Assembly: GCA_009787835.1 (NCBI GenBank)
Contig: WQSN01000009.1
Location: 1-56,986 of the forward strand
Length of the DNA stretch: 56,986 bases
Reading direction: 5' to 3'
Source: Treponema sp.
Lineage (GTDB): Bacteria > Spirochaetota > Spirochaetia > Treponematales > Breznakiellaceae
The notes below the pieces were generated by a model that saw nothing but the letters and a program-made list of their open reading frames with translations, was not told where the DNA came from and did no database searches. Shown one piece after another: positions 8,804-17,350 of the stretch (its first letter is position 1; every line of letters starts with the position of its first letter). Made by a program: the position numbers and the translations under genes.

Positions 8804-11146
8804 GTGATAACATTTGCAGATAACATATTTCGTCTTCACACGCGCGATACCGAGTATATTTTCCGCATAACGAAATTCGGTCATCCTGAGCATATCTACT
8901 ACGGCGCAAAACTGGACTCATCGGATTCCGCGTCTGACATTGAAGCCATCGCTCCCAAACGCACAGCGCAGTCAGGATCAACTGTAATGTACAATAAGGA
9001 AGATTCACTTTACTGTTTGGATACGATGTGCCTTGAATGGTCAGGCGCAGGCAAGGGTGATTACCGTCTCCCGCCTGCGGAAATTAAAATGCCGGATAAC
9101 AGTTTTATTACTGATTTTGTATATGATAGCCATAATATTAAAGATGGTTTTATACCAATGAAGGAACTGCCGTCTTCGCGCGGCGCTAATGATGAATGCG
9201 CGTCTTTGGCGCTCAGGATGCGGGATAAAACATGCGCTGTTACTCTTACCCTGATTTATACTGTTTATGAAGAAACAAATTGCATAACACGCCGCGCTGT
9301 GCTTGAGAATAATGACAGCCGTCCCCTGGTTATCCGCCGCCTTCTGAGCATGATGTTCGATATGCCCGATATGGGCTTTACACTCGTTACATTTGACGGC
9401 GACTGGGCGCGGGAAGCGCACAGGCACGACAGGCCTTTGCAATACGGCGTCTTTGTAAACGAGAGCAGGACAGGCTCAAGCAGCAATAAACACAACCCCG
9501 GCTTTCTGTTATGTGAAAACGGAGCGGCGGAGAACCACGGCAGGGTTTACGGTTTCAATTTGATTTACTCGGGAAATCATTACGGTTTTGCTGAACTGAA
9601 CAGTCATGATTTGGTCCGCGCCGGAATAGGGATTAGCCCTCATTGTTTTGAATGGACGCTTGAAAGCGCAGAAAGTTTTGAGACTCCCGAAGCCGTTATA
9701 ACTTTTAGTAATAATGGTTTTAACGGACTTGGCAATAACTTTCATTCATTTGTGAATAAGCACATAACTCCCGAATACTGGCAGGGTAAGGAGCGGCCGG
9801 TGCTTTATAACAGCTGGGAACCGTGTTTTTTCAAATATAATCAGCGGAAGCTTCTTTCCCTTGCCCGCATATCGAAAAAACTTGGCATGGAACTTTTTGT
9901 ACTGGATGATGGATGGTTTGAAGGGCGCGATAATGACAAGGCCGGTCTTGGCGATTATTCGCCCAATAAACAAAAATTTCCGCATGGATTGAAAAATTTC
10001 GCCCGTAAAGTGCACCGCATCGGGCTTGATTTCGGTATCTGGTTCGAGCCGGAAATGGTAAATGAAAATTCCTCTCTATTCCGCGCTCATCCTGAATACG
10101 CAGTCCGCCAGCCGGGAAGCGAGCCTGCACTTGGACGCAATCAGATGGTTCTGGATCTCTGCAATCCTTCTGTACGCGATTACATAGTGGAATCTGTCAG
10201 CAGGACGCTTGATGAAACAGGCGCGTGTTATGTGAAATGGGACATGAACCGGCACATAAGCGAATGTTATTCAGGACATATAGCAAATCAGGGCGAATTC
10301 TTCCACCGTTACATACTCGGCCTTTATGACATACTAAAGCGGATATTTTTTCCAAGGCCGCACATACTGCTTGAATCATGTTCATCAGGAGGAAACCGTT
10401 TTGATTTGGGAATGTTATGTTTCTCTCCGCAGGTTTGGACATCGGATAACACAGATCCCGCCGCGAGGCTCAGCATTCAGGGCGGCCTTTTTTTCCTGTA
10501 CCCGCAGTCAGCAATGGGAGCTCATGTGTCTGACTCGCCGCATCAGCAAACGTTACGCGAAACGCCATTATCCGCCCGATTTAACGCGGCATGCTTCGGC
10601 TGCCTTGGTTATGAACTGGACTTGCGTTTTTTAACGCCTGTGGAAAAACGCGAAATAAAAGATCAAATTGCCTTTTATAAAAAACACAGAAAAACTTTAC
10701 AGTACGGCGCTTTTGAGCGTTTGCCAGCGCCGTCAAACAGACATGCCAACAAAACAATCTGGCTCTGCCGCGGCAATGATGAAGCCATAGCGGGTTTTTT
10801 CCAGATGCAGGCGGAAGCGGGCGAAGAGCAGGATACGCTGAGAATATCAGGCTTAAAAAGCGAATCCTTGTATAAAGTAACAACCCGTCCACAGCGGCTT
10901 TACATTAAACGCTTCGGCGGCCTTGTCAAACACCTTCTGCCAATTACGCTGAATCCCGCGGGCTTTATACTCAGAACTGTTAACCGCCATTACGCTCTTA
11001 CCGACTGCATTGAAAATTACGAATGCACAGGCAGCGCTCTTGCCGCCGGAGTTTTACTCAATAATCAGTTTATAGGAAGTTATTATAACAATAAAATAAG
11101 ATTACTCGGTGATTTCGGCTCAAATCTCTATACGATAAGCGTATGA
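8804..11146 (+). CDS. Glycoside hydrolase family 36 alpha-galactosidase
   Basis: A 780-residue protein with the GH36 layout: an N-terminal beta-sandwich, a central TIM barrel and a C-terminal beta domain. The barrel contains LFVLDDGWFEGR, GIWFEPEMVN, the nucleophile region CYVKWDMNR (Asp480) and the acid/base region VWTSDNTDPAARL (Asp548), plus ESCSSGGNRFDLGML. These are the classical alpha-galactosidase motifs. There is no signal peptide, so oligosaccharides such as raffinose or melibiose would have to be imported first. The start is GTG at 8804 with GGAGG about 12 bases upstream. It is cotranscribed with the GH1 gene. Stachyose-synthase-like or N-acetylgalactosaminidase activity is a minor alternative. 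Confidence 0.92.
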   Translation: MITFADNIFRLHTRDTEYIFRITKFGHPEHIYYGAKLDSSDSASDIEAIAPKRTAQSGSTVMYNKEDSLYCLDTMCLEWSGAGKGDYRLPPAEIKMPDNSFITDFVYDSHNIKDGFIPMKELPSSRGANDECASLALRMRDKTCAVTLTLIYTVYEETNCITRRAVLENNDSRPLVIRRLLSMMFDMPDMGFTLVTFDGDWAREAHRHDRPLQYGVFVNESRTGSSSNKHNPGFLLCENGAAENHGRVYGFNLIYSGNHYGFAELNSHDLVRAGIGISPHCFEWTLESAESFETPEAVITFSNNGFNGLGNNFHSFVNKHITPEYWQGKERPVLYNSWEPCFFKYNQRKLLSLARISKKLGMELFVLDDGWFEGRDNDKAGLGDYSPNKQKFPHGLKNFARKVHRIGLDFGIWFEPEMVNENSSLFRAHPEYAVRQPGSEPALGRNQMVLDLCNPSVRDYIVESVSRTLDETGACYVKWDMNRHISECYSGHIANQGEFFHRYILGLYDILKRIFFPRPHILLESCSSGGNRFDLGMLCFSPQVWTSDNTDPAARLSIQGGLFFLYPQSAMGAHVSDSPHQQTLRETPLSARFNAACFGCLGYELDLRFLTPVEKREIKDQIAFYKKHRKTLQYGAFERLPAPSNRHANKTIWLCRGNDEAIAGFFQMQAEAGEEQDTLRISGLKSESLYKVTTRPQRLYIKRFGGLVKHLLPITLNPAGFILRTVNRHYALTDCIENYECTGSALAAGVLLNNQFIGSYYNNKIRLLGDFGSNLYTISV

Positions 11147-11185
11147 TTATTTACATCAAATATATTTTTGTGGTAATGTATAACA

Positions 11186-11671
11186 ATGAAAAATTGTCCA
11201 TGCGGTTCCGGCCGCGATTATCAGGATTGCTGCGAACCGTATATCAGCGGAAAAATGAAAGCGCCAACAGCGGAAGCGCTTATGCGCAGCCGTTACTCAG
11301 CTTATGCTGAACACGAAATTGACTACATAATCAATACCTGCACGAAGCGTGGAAAAGATGACATTGATCCCAAATCTACGCGCGACTGGAGCGAACAGTC
11401 AAAATGGCTTGGGCTTAAAATTATTTCTACTGAAAAAGGCAGTCCCGCCGACTCCGAAGGAATCGTTGAGTTTGAAGCCGTTTTTGAACGTGACGGTCTT
11501 AAGGACATTCATCATGAAACGGCAAAGTTTGTAAAAGAAAACGATGTATGGCTGTATTCGGAAGGGAATATAACTCCGCAGACTGTTGTGCGGACATCAC
11601 CGAAAGTCGGGCGTAACGATCCCTGTCCCTGCGGGAGCGGCAGAAAATACAAACATTGCTGCGGACGTTAA
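11186..11671 (+). CDS. YchJ-like SEC-C metal-binding protein
   Basis: A 161-residue protein bounded by two SEC-C zinc motifs. The N-terminal one is [13 protein letters not shown] and the C-terminal one is [15 protein letters not shown], with the YchJ/UPF0225 core [21 protein letters not shown]...FEAVFERDG between them. The family's biochemical role is not established; the fold of the core is NTF2-like. The last 21 residues are almost the same as the C-terminus of SecA encoded in this window. The gene converges with the cNMP/GGDEF gene and their stop codons overlap by 4 bases. Confidence 0.85.
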   Translation: MKNCPCGSGRDYQDCCEPYISGKMKAPTAEALMRSRYSAYAEHEIDYIINTCTKRGKDDIDPKSTRDWSEQSKWLGLKIISTEKGSPADSEGIVEFEAVFERDGLKDIHHETAKFVKENDVWLYSEGNITPQTVVRTSPKVGRNDPCPCGSGRKYKHCCGR

Positions 11672-12693
11672 ATTAATTCTATTTGGGAGCAGTATACTTC
11701 CACGCGGTTTCTGCCGAGATCCTTGGCTTTACGCAGGGCGATATCAGCGGCGTCTTCCAGCGTTTCTTTTGTTTTGGCGTGTTTTGGAGCGGCGGCAATG
11801 CCTATGCTGGTGCGGGTATTGATTAATGTGGTTTCATCCGCGCCGGGACTTGCGGGAATTTCAATATTTTTTTCTTCAATTAATTTTCTGATACGCTCGG
11901 CGATTTTAGCGGCGGCTTTTTCATCGGTATCCGGCAGAAGGACAGCAAACTCATCTCCGGAAAGACGAGCGGGAATGTCGCCTGAACGCACGCAAGAGCG
12001 TATAATATCCGCGGCGGAGATTATAACCAAATCGCCGGCTTTTATGCCGTATGTTTCATTGATGCCGTGTATTTTATCCAGGTCCATCATCAAAAGTGAC
12101 ATGATGCGCAGTTTCATTGATTGATTTAAAAAACGCTCCTTGATGGATTCATCCAGAAAGCGCCGGTTATAAATACCTGTCATTTCATCGGTAATGGCCC
12201 TTTTGCGCGCTGTTTCACCCCACCGGATTAAATCACTGAAAGATTTTGATGTCTGGTTTAACCATCTGTTTTGCACTTCGCTGATTGCACGCAGTAATTT
12301 AAAACCAATCATTGGATAGTCCGTTATAATCCTGTAAAAATCCTTTTCACTTATTTTAACCGCTTCGGCGTCTTTCGCGGCGCATATTGTCGCGGAACGC
12401 GGCTCATGGGAAATGATTGACATCTCTCCGAAAAACTCTCCGGAATTTACATCAAATAATCTGCGCCTGGTTCCGTCAGATTGTGTTACGAAAGCGCTCA
12501 GTACTCCGGAAAAATGAATATACATATCCTCTCCGGGGTCTCCTTCCTTAAAAATTTCTTCTCCTTTTTTTATATGAAGGAGTTTCAGAACTCCGGCTAT
12601 TGTTTTAAATTCATTTTTATCAAGTTTTGAAAAAAGGGATAACCTGGAAATTGCGGACAGCATCGAATGCGAATTTATTATTTCTTCGTTCAT
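11668..12693 (-). CDS. Cyclic-nucleotide-binding domain diguanylate cyclase
   Basis: A 341-residue protein with an N-terminal cNMP-binding domain (residues about 18-130, with [13 protein letters not shown] and [19 protein letters not shown], the phosphate-binding cassette pattern) and a C-terminal GGDEF domain starting at [11 protein letters not shown]. The active-site signature is SGDEF (residues 245-249), one of the tolerated forms. The inhibitory I-site RSGD (236-239) sits five residues upstream, as in product-inhibited cyclases. It is therefore probably an active c-di-GMP synthase regulated by a nucleotide or a similar ligand. Its ATG overlaps the stop of the upstream gene (ATGA), pointing to translational coupling with the related protein encoded there. 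Confidence 0.88.
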   Translation of the reverse strand: MNEEIINSHSMLSAISRLSLFSKLDKNEFKTIAGVLKLLHIKKGEEIFKEGDPGEDMYIHFSGVLSAFVTQSDGTRRRLFDVNSGEFFGEMSIISHEPRSATICAAKDAEAVKISEKDFYRIITDYPMIGFKLLRAISEVQNRWLNQTSKSFSDLIRWGETARKRAITDEMTGIYNRRFLDESIKERFLNQSMKLRIMSLLMMDLDKIHGINETYGIKAGDLVIISAADIIRSCVRSGDIPARLSGDEFAVLLPDTDEKAAAKIAERIRKLIEEKNIEIPASPGADETTLINTRTSIGIAAAPKHAKTKETLEDAADIALRKAKDLGRNRVEVYCSQIELI

Positions 12694-13679
12694 ATCCCTT
12701 CCGTTTTTGAATAATGGCTTATCCTGGCTCCGCCTGCTCTCCAGTTATCCAGAAGCAGAGCATTGGCGCCATGATATAAATTTTCCCAGTCCGGATCATC
12801 AACCGGCCAGATAGTCCAGGATATGGTCGCCGAAAATTTAAATTCAGGAAAATCATCCATAGCTGGGACAGGTTCCATTGCCGCAATTTCTTCCAGTAAT
12901 TGTTCAGCTACCTTTTTCGCCTCTGCCGCGTTGCTGTTGTTTATAATGATCCCCACTTCATTGCTTTTAAAACGCATCGGCCAGCCGTGGCCTATGCCGC
13001 GCGTAATGTTTTTTACGATTATCGCAATCCTTATCATGGTTTCGTCTCCGGTTAAATGACCGCGCGAATCTACCAGTATTTTAAAACGATCAGGCTTTAC
13101 CATTATCAGGGCTGCTGGATCTTTTAATGCGCCCAAAATTTCATCCGCTATCAGAGTCTGTTTCCAGAGACCGGTTCCCGCGTCTTCATAGGCGCGCCTG
13201 TGAATATTCTGAACCCATGACATTTTGTCAAGAACAAGCCTGTTTGTAGATTTTATACGCTCTGTCATCATTAAAATGGCTTTAAGCAAAATACTGCAAA
13301 TCGTGCCGGGATCCATGTTTGCAAGAGAATCCAATGTAGAACCGCGCCCCGGAAACACTATTAACTGCGAATCCTGGGCAGCTTCAGCGCAGGCATCATA
13401 TTCCGCTCCGCGTGCAAAGTCAAAATCTCCGATAGTATCACCTGATGAAAAATACGCCATTTCTTCTTCTTGATCATCTTTTTTCTTATAAACCCGAATT
13501 TCTCCGCTTGCCAAAATATAAAAACAGGACGCTTTTTCTCCTGATGAAAATAAAAGATTATCTTTGGGCAGGTTAATCATCTGTGAATGAGCTGTTATAA
13601 AATCAATTTCTGATTGTGTCATGCCGGTAAAGAGTTCTGTTTTTTGAATTAATTTTGAATCGATGCCCGCATCAACCAT
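12690..13679 (-). CDS. cNMP-binding protein with degenerate GGDEF-like domain
   Basis: A 329-residue protein with an N-terminal cNMP-binding domain (LLFSSGEKASCFYILASGEIRVYKK, YFSSGDTIGDFDFARGAEYDA) and a C-terminal region that still follows the GGDEF fold (ALIMVKPDRFKILVDSRGHLTGDETMIRIA...). The signature position reads KSNEVG instead of GGDEF, and no I-site is seen. It is therefore unlikely to make c-di-GMP and may act as a sensor, a GTP-binding regulator or a partner of the next gene, with which it overlaps by 4 bases. The two look like diverged tandem copies. The start at ATG 13679 is divergent from the infA promoter. Confidence 0.8.
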   Translation of the reverse strand: MVDAGIDSKLIQKTELFTGMTQSEIDFITAHSQMINLPKDNLLFSSGEKASCFYILASGEIRVYKKKDDQEEEMAYFSSGDTIGDFDFARGAEYDACAEAAQDSQLIVFPGRGSTLDSLANMDPGTICSILLKAILMMTERIKSTNRLVLDKMSWVQNIHRRAYEDAGTGLWKQTLIADEILGALKDPAALIMVKPDRFKILVDSRGHLTGDETMIRIAIIVKNITRGIGHGWPMRFKSNEVGIIINNSNAAEAKKVAEQLLEEIAAMEPVPAMDDFPEFKFSATISWTIWPVDDPDWENLYHGANALLLDNWRAGGARISHYSKTEGI

Positions 13680-13795
13680 CTTCAGGTATTATTATCCGTA
13701 TCTTAAAAAATGTCGAGTGCCATGCCGGGCAATCCATAACATGATATTATATAAACGGTCTTCTAAAAGACAGACCAAAAAACTTCAGACGCGAA

Positions 13796-13824
13796 TTGAC
13801 ATAAGATATTTTTAAATGTATTAT
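13796..13824 (+). promoter_or_regulatory. Predicted sigma-70 promoter of infA
   Basis: TTGACA (13796-13801), a 17-base spacer and TATTAT (13819-13824) make a near-consensus promoter. Transcription would begin near 13831, exactly at the first base of the 47-bp nested palindrome, giving a leader of nearly 190 bases before the infA GTG. Confidence 0.72.
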
Positions 13825-13830
13825 TTACAT

Positions 13831-13877
13831 GAGGCTGTTCCAAAACTTTCGAACCGCAGGTTCGCGTTTTTGGAACA
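13831..13877 (+). repeat. 47-bp nested palindromic repeat, copy A (infA leader)
   Basis: The outer arms TGTTCCAAAA and TTTTGGAACA enclose an inner hairpin CGAACC-GCA-GGTTCG. In this copy the outer stem can extend by GAGG/CCTC. The same 47 bases occur without a single difference at 50906-50952, more than 37 kb away. The inner hairpin followed by CGTTTTT looks like a compact intrinsic terminator on the plus strand. Confidence 0.9.
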
Positions 13878-13967
13878 ACCTCGCTTGTGTTTGTTTATAA
13901 AGCCATAACTTTATCAGCAAACCGCGCATTTTCCGGCATATAGGTCAGGAAAATGCTGTTTCAGAGC

Positions 13968-14001
13968 AGTCTGTTAAAATGCGTCCGCATTTTAACAGAC
14001 T
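13968..14001 (+). promoter_or_regulatory. Perfect 15-bp hairpin before the infA ribosome site
   Basis: AGTCTGTTAAAATGC (13968-13982) pairs perfectly with GCATTTTAACAGACT (13987-14001) across the loop GTCC. It ends 6 bases before the Shine-Dalgarno AAGGAG (14008-14013). No T-run follows, so it is not a terminator; it could instead affect ribosome loading or stabilise the message. Between this hairpin and the 47-bp repeat there is no gene. Confidence 0.75.
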
Positions 14002-14018
14002 CAGTTTAAGGAGTATCA

Positions 14019-14243
14019 GTGGCGAAAGAAGAAGCAATAGAGGTAGAGGGCGTTGTACGGGAAGCTCTGCCCAATACCATGTTTCGCGTAGAACTGGATA
14101 ATCAGAATGGGCACCTTATACTGGCTCATTTATCCGGTAAAATGCGCAAACATTATATCCGTATTGTCCCTGGCGACCGGGTAAAGGTCGCTCTGTCCCC
14201 CTACGATTTAAGCCGGGGACGGATCATTTACCGGGAACGATGA
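14019..14243 (+). CDS. infA: Translation initiation factor IF-1
   Basis: A 74-residue single OB-fold protein that matches IF-1 along its whole length: [28 protein letters not shown], the conserved [38 protein letters not shown]. It occupies the A site of the 30S subunit during initiation. The start is GTG at 14019 with AAGGAG five bases upstream, and the normal family N-terminus agrees with this. It is not within a ribosomal protein operon here. It has its own promoter and an unusually structured leader. Confidence 0.97.
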   Translation: MAKEEAIEVEGVVREALPNTMFRVELDNQNGHLILAHLSGKMRKHYIRIVPGDRVKVALSPYDLSRGRIIYRER

Positions 14244-14297
14244 TCGTAAGCCGCCTGGGTAATCTAAAAGCGGATAAACGATAAAGGAGAGTGTTTT

Positions 14298-14642
14298 TTG
14301 GCTGACAATATTGTTTATATTAATACGGAAGAAGGCGTCAAAAGAGTTATGAATAATGTCAAACTCTATGCCAAATTACTGACTAAATTTAAAGATGATC
14401 CTTCATTTAATGATCTTGAAGCCGCCATGGCAGAAGGGGATATGGAAAAGGTTAAGGTTTCATCGCATACGCTTAAGGGGCTTGCGGCAAACCTGGCCCT
14501 TACAGAATTATCAAAGCAGAGTTTAGAACTTGAATCGCAGATAAAGAACGGGAAATTAAACCCAAAACAGATAACATTTGTAAAAAATGTTTATCATCAG
14601 ACTATAGCTGAAATAGAAAAGGTTATTGCGCAATATGCCTGA
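14298..14642 (+). CDS. HPt phosphotransfer protein
   Basis: A 114-residue, all-helical protein with the HPt motif SSHTLKGLAANL; His57 is the expected phosphorylation site. The following helix (LSKQSLELESQIKNG) completes the four-helix bundle. The start is TTG at 14298 with AAAGGAG eight bases upstream; there is no ATG that would keep the N-terminal helix. It overlaps the downstream response-regulator gene by 8 bases, so it probably passes phosphate from an unlinked hybrid histidine kinase to that regulator. Confidence 0.85.
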   Translation: MADNIVYINTEEGVKRVMNNVKLYAKLLTKFKDDPSFNDLEAAMAEGDMEKVKVSSHTLKGLAANLALTELSKQSLELESQIKNGKLNPKQITFVKNVYHQTIAEIEKVIAQYA

Positions 14643-15690
14643 AAAAATTCCAACAGTACTGGTTGTCGACGATGTCGATGTAAACGTTATTATTCTGGAA
14701 GAGATTCTTAAAGATGATTATAATGTCATAACCGCTTCCAATGGCAAAGAAGCCCTGGAAACGCTCCGCGAGGTCTCTCCTCTTCCGAAGATCGTGCTTC
14801 TGGATGTTATGATGCCCCAGATGAACGGCCGCGAATTATTTGAAATTTTAAAAACCGACAATGCGCTTAAACGGATTCCTGTAATTTTTATTACCGCTGA
14901 AAATGATTCTGAAAGCGAACTGTTATCCGCAGGCGCTGTGGATTTTATTAACAAGCCGTTTCTGCCGGAGATTGTAAAACTGCGAGTCAGAAACCAGATT
15001 GAATTAAAAAATTACAGTGACAGTCTGGAACAGATGGTGGCGGAAAAAACAGCGGAAGCTACCAAAACCCTGGACAACGCCCTGCAGGGACTCGCCAATG
15101 TCATTGAAAAGCGCGATTTGGAATCAGGCGAACATGTAAAAAGAACCCAGCTCTTTGTAAAAACGCTGGCAGATTATCTTATAGAAAGCGAATCTGCTTA
15201 CGCAGATGAATTAATTAGACTTAACCCTGAAATAATCATGAAATCCATGGCCCTTCATGATGTTGGAAAGATCGCAATCCCCGACAGGATCCTCCTTAAA
15301 CCCGGCAGGCTTACGCCGGATGAATACGAAATTATGAAAACCCACACAATAAGGGGCAAAGAAATAATCGGCGAACTGGGTGATGTAAACACATCCATGT
15401 ACCTGAGGCACTGCGAAGACATTTGTTACGGTCATCATGAACGCTGGGACGGCAAAGGTTACCCGCGGCAGCTAAGGGAAAAAGAAATTCCCCTGACAGC
15501 GCGCCTGGCCTCGTTAGCTGACGTTTACGACGCCCTTGTAAGCGCCCGCGTTTATAAATCCGCCATGCGTTATGAAGAAGCGATGCAGATAATTCTGGAC
15601 GGAAGGAATTCGCAGTTTGATCCTGTTATTGCCGAAGCTGTAGTTCAAATTCAGGATCAATTCTGTGAAATATCCCAGAAATACAGATAA
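14635..15690 (+). CDS. Response regulator with HD-GYP c-di-GMP phosphodiesterase domain
   Basis: A 351-residue protein of the RpfG type. The N-terminal receiver has the acidic pocket VVDDVDVN and the phospho-acceptor KIVLLDVMMPQMNG, then FITAENDSE and INKPF. A coiled linker leads to the HD-GYP domain with SMALHDVGKIAIPD (HD), the later metal-ligand stretches THTIRGKEII and CYGHHERWDGKGYPRQL (GYP). All expected residues are present, so active hydrolysis of c-di-GMP is likely. The start was chosen at ATG 14635, overlapping the HPt gene by 8 bases. Together they form a phosphorelay output module that opposes the nearby diguanylate cyclase. Confidence 0.92.
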   Translation: MPEKIPTVLVVDDVDVNVIILEEILKDDYNVITASNGKEALETLREVSPLPKIVLLDVMMPQMNGRELFEILKTDNALKRIPVIFITAENDSESELLSAGAVDFINKPFLPEIVKLRVRNQIELKNYSDSLEQMVAEKTAEATKTLDNALQGLANVIEKRDLESGEHVKRTQLFVKTLADYLIESESAYADELIRLNPEIIMKSMALHDVGKIAIPDRILLKPGRLTPDEYEIMKTHTIRGKEIIGELGDVNTSMYLRHCEDICYGHHERWDGKGYPRQLREKEIPLTARLASLADVYDALVSARVYKSAMRYEEAMQIILDGRNSQFDPVIAEAVVQIQDQFCEISQKYR

Positions 15691-15771
15691 AACAGACTCC
15701 AGGATAAATCCGTAATTTTTTTCATCAGCTACAGGGTATTGTAAATCAGGATTTTAAGATAATATATCTTC

Positions 15772-17130
15772 ATGGAAAACGAATCTGATAATAAATTTAT
15801 TGAGAAATACTCTAAACTTCTGCTTGAACAGGGTATGATCGACAATGAGCTTTATGGAAAATATGAGGTAAAACGCGGTTTAAGGGATATAAGCGGAAAG
15901 GGCGTACTGGTAGGTTTAACAGAAATTTCCGAGATAGTCTCTTATGTGATAGAAGACGGAGACATGGTTCCGTGCGAGGGCAAACTTTTTTACCGGGGCA
16001 TAAATATACAGAAAATTGTCCAGGGATTTATGAGCGAGAATCGCTTTGGATTTGAGGAAACATGTTTTCTTTTACTTTTTGGACATCTGCCCAATAGCAG
16101 TGAAATAAAGGACTTTTCGGCACTTATTCAGAATAACATGGAACTGCCCGATAATTTTGTCCGCGACACAATCATGAACTCTCCAAGCAAAAACATGATG
16201 AACTCCCTCGCGAAGAGCGTATTGACCCTTTACGCCTTTGATAACAATCCAGATGATATTTCCGTTGAAAATGTTTTACGTCAGTCAATCAGCCTAATCG
16301 CGCGGTTTTCGCTTCTTGCGGTTTACGGTTATCAGTCATTTTCGCATTATCATGAAAACAAGAGCCTTGTTATTCACACGCCCCAGAGCGGACTTTCCAT
16401 AGCGGAAAATGTGCTCTTTATGCTTCGTCAGGATTCCAGTTATACCGCTTTTGAAGCGCAGATTTTGGATCTTGCTTTGGTGCTTCACGCGGAACACGGA
16501 GGCGGCAATAACTCAACATTTACAAATCATGTTGTCACATCTTCACATACTGATACCTACTCCGCGGTTGTCGCGTCTCTTGGTTCGCTCAAGGGGCCAA
16601 GGCACGGCGGAGCAAACATAAAAGTCGTGCAGATGTTCCGCGATATGATGGAAAATTTAAAGGACTGGGACGATGATGATGAAATTAACGCCTATCTTGA
16701 AAAGCTGCTTAACAGGGAAGCATTTGATCGCGCGGGTTTGATCTACGGAATGGGCCACGCTGTTTATTCATTGTCAGATCCAAGAGCGCTGATTTTCCGT
16801 CAGTTTGTCGAGCAGCTCGCAGTGGAAAAAAAACGCAATGATGAATATCTTCTCTATTCAAAAGTTGAAACGCTGGCGCCCCAAATTATAAGTAAAGTAC
16901 GTAAAATTTACAAAGGCGTAAGTGCCAATATCGATTTTTATTCAGGTTTTGTGTACAGTATGCTAGACCTGCCCGAAGAGCTTTTCACGCCACTTTTCGC
17001 AGTTTCGCGTATAGCGGGCTGGGGCGCTCACAGGCTTGAAGAACTTGTAAACAACGGAAAGATAATCCGTCCCGCGTACAAATCTGTAACAAAGCAGCGG
17101 CCTTATGTGCCGTTTAAAGATCGCGGGTGA
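15772..17130 (+). CDS. gltA: Citrate synthase
   Basis: A 452-residue protein with the Si-type citrate synthase motifs: KLFYRGINIQ, the catalytic-loop LHAEHGGGNNSTF, LKGPRHGGAN (His), GMGHAVYSLSDPRA (His) and ANIDFYSGFVYSML (catalytic Asp), ending SRIAGWGAHRLEE. It condenses acetyl-CoA with oxaloacetate. An N-terminal extension of about 50 residues precedes the usual core, as in some bacterial members. 2-Methylcitrate synthase is an alternative that cannot be excluded by eye. There is no ribosome-binding site; a TAATAT -10-like hexamer lies 6 bases before the ATG. No other TCA cycle gene lies nearby, so it may serve glutamate synthesis. Confidence 0.92.
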   Translation: MENESDNKFIEKYSKLLLEQGMIDNELYGKYEVKRGLRDISGKGVLVGLTEISEIVSYVIEDGDMVPCEGKLFYRGINIQKIVQGFMSENRFGFEETCFLLLFGHLPNSSEIKDFSALIQNNMELPDNFVRDTIMNSPSKNMMNSLAKSVLTLYAFDNNPDDISVENVLRQSISLIARFSLLAVYGYQSFSHYHENKSLVIHTPQSGLSIAENVLFMLRQDSSYTAFEAQILDLALVLHAEHGGGNNSTFTNHVVTSSHTDTYSAVVASLGSLKGPRHGGANIKVVQMFRDMMENLKDWDDDDEINAYLEKLLNREAFDRAGLIYGMGHAVYSLSDPRALIFRQFVEQLAVEKKRNDEYLLYSKVETLAPQIISKVRKIYKGVSANIDFYSGFVYSMLDLPEELFTPLFAVSRIAGWGAHRLEELVNNGKIIRPAYKSVTKQRPYVPFKDRG

Positions 17131-17186
17131 AATTAAGCAGTCGTTCTGTAATAGTGTGATATTTTCCGTAAAAAAAACGACAGCCG

Positions 17187-17217
17187 TTGAATAATTCTAT
17201 TGACATGAATTATTCAA
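17187..17217. promoter_or_regulatory. Operator-like perfect inverted repeat over the liv -35 box
   Basis: The 11-base arms TTGAATAATTC (17187-17197) and GAATTATTCAA (17207-17217) are perfect inverted repeats separated by 9 bases. The -35 hexamer TTGACA (17200-17205) lies wholly inside the gap. A dimeric repressor bound here would block RNA polymerase. The regulator is not encoded within the window as far as can be seen. Confidence 0.7.
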
Positions 17218-17228
17218 TTATTTATCAT
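17200..17228 (+). promoter_or_regulatory. Predicted sigma-70 promoter of the liv operon
   Basis: TTGACA (17200-17205), a 17-base spacer and TATCAT (17223-17228). Transcription would begin near 17235, leaving a leader of about 115 bases before livK. Confidence 0.72.
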
Positions 17229-17235
17229 TAAACTA

Positions 17236-17320
17236 ACCTGTAGTTGCAGGTTTTCAATGCACAAAGGCGTGTGTTTATCTGCAGTTATCTTTGGATAACT
17301 TTAGAAGAACACGCGCCTTT
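17236..17320 (+). promoter_or_regulatory. Structured leader of the liv operon with possible leader peptide
   Basis: Three nested or sequential stems are visible. ACCTG/CAGGT is at 17236-17251. A 13-bp stem is formed by AAAGGCGTGTGTT (17263-17275) and AACACGCGCCTTT (17308-17320), with one wobble pair and a T at the end. Inside it sits AGTTATC/GATAACT (17283-17300). A small ORF at 17257-17298 (MHKGVCLSAVIFG) runs through the structure; four of its 13 residues are Val, Leu or Ile. It has only a weak ribosome site (GCAGG). An attenuator responding to branched-chain amino acids is an inference. Confidence 0.45.
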
Positions 17321-17350
17321 TCCGTATCATATTTTATAGGAGGATATGTT

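Noticed and set aside
13705..13725. TGGCAC on the minus strand as a second sigma-54 promoter before the cNMP gene
   Set aside because: The -12 element is missing: after the 5-base spacer the sequence reads ATTTT, not TTGC.
17236..17320. Known riboswitch class in the liv leader
   Set aside because: The visible stems do not carry the conserved core of any riboswitch class I can recognise by eye.
17291..17350. Upstream TTG start for livK
   Set aside because: The extension lies in the structured leader and would place 20 hydrophilic residues before a normal signal peptide; ATG 17351 has a strong ribosome site.
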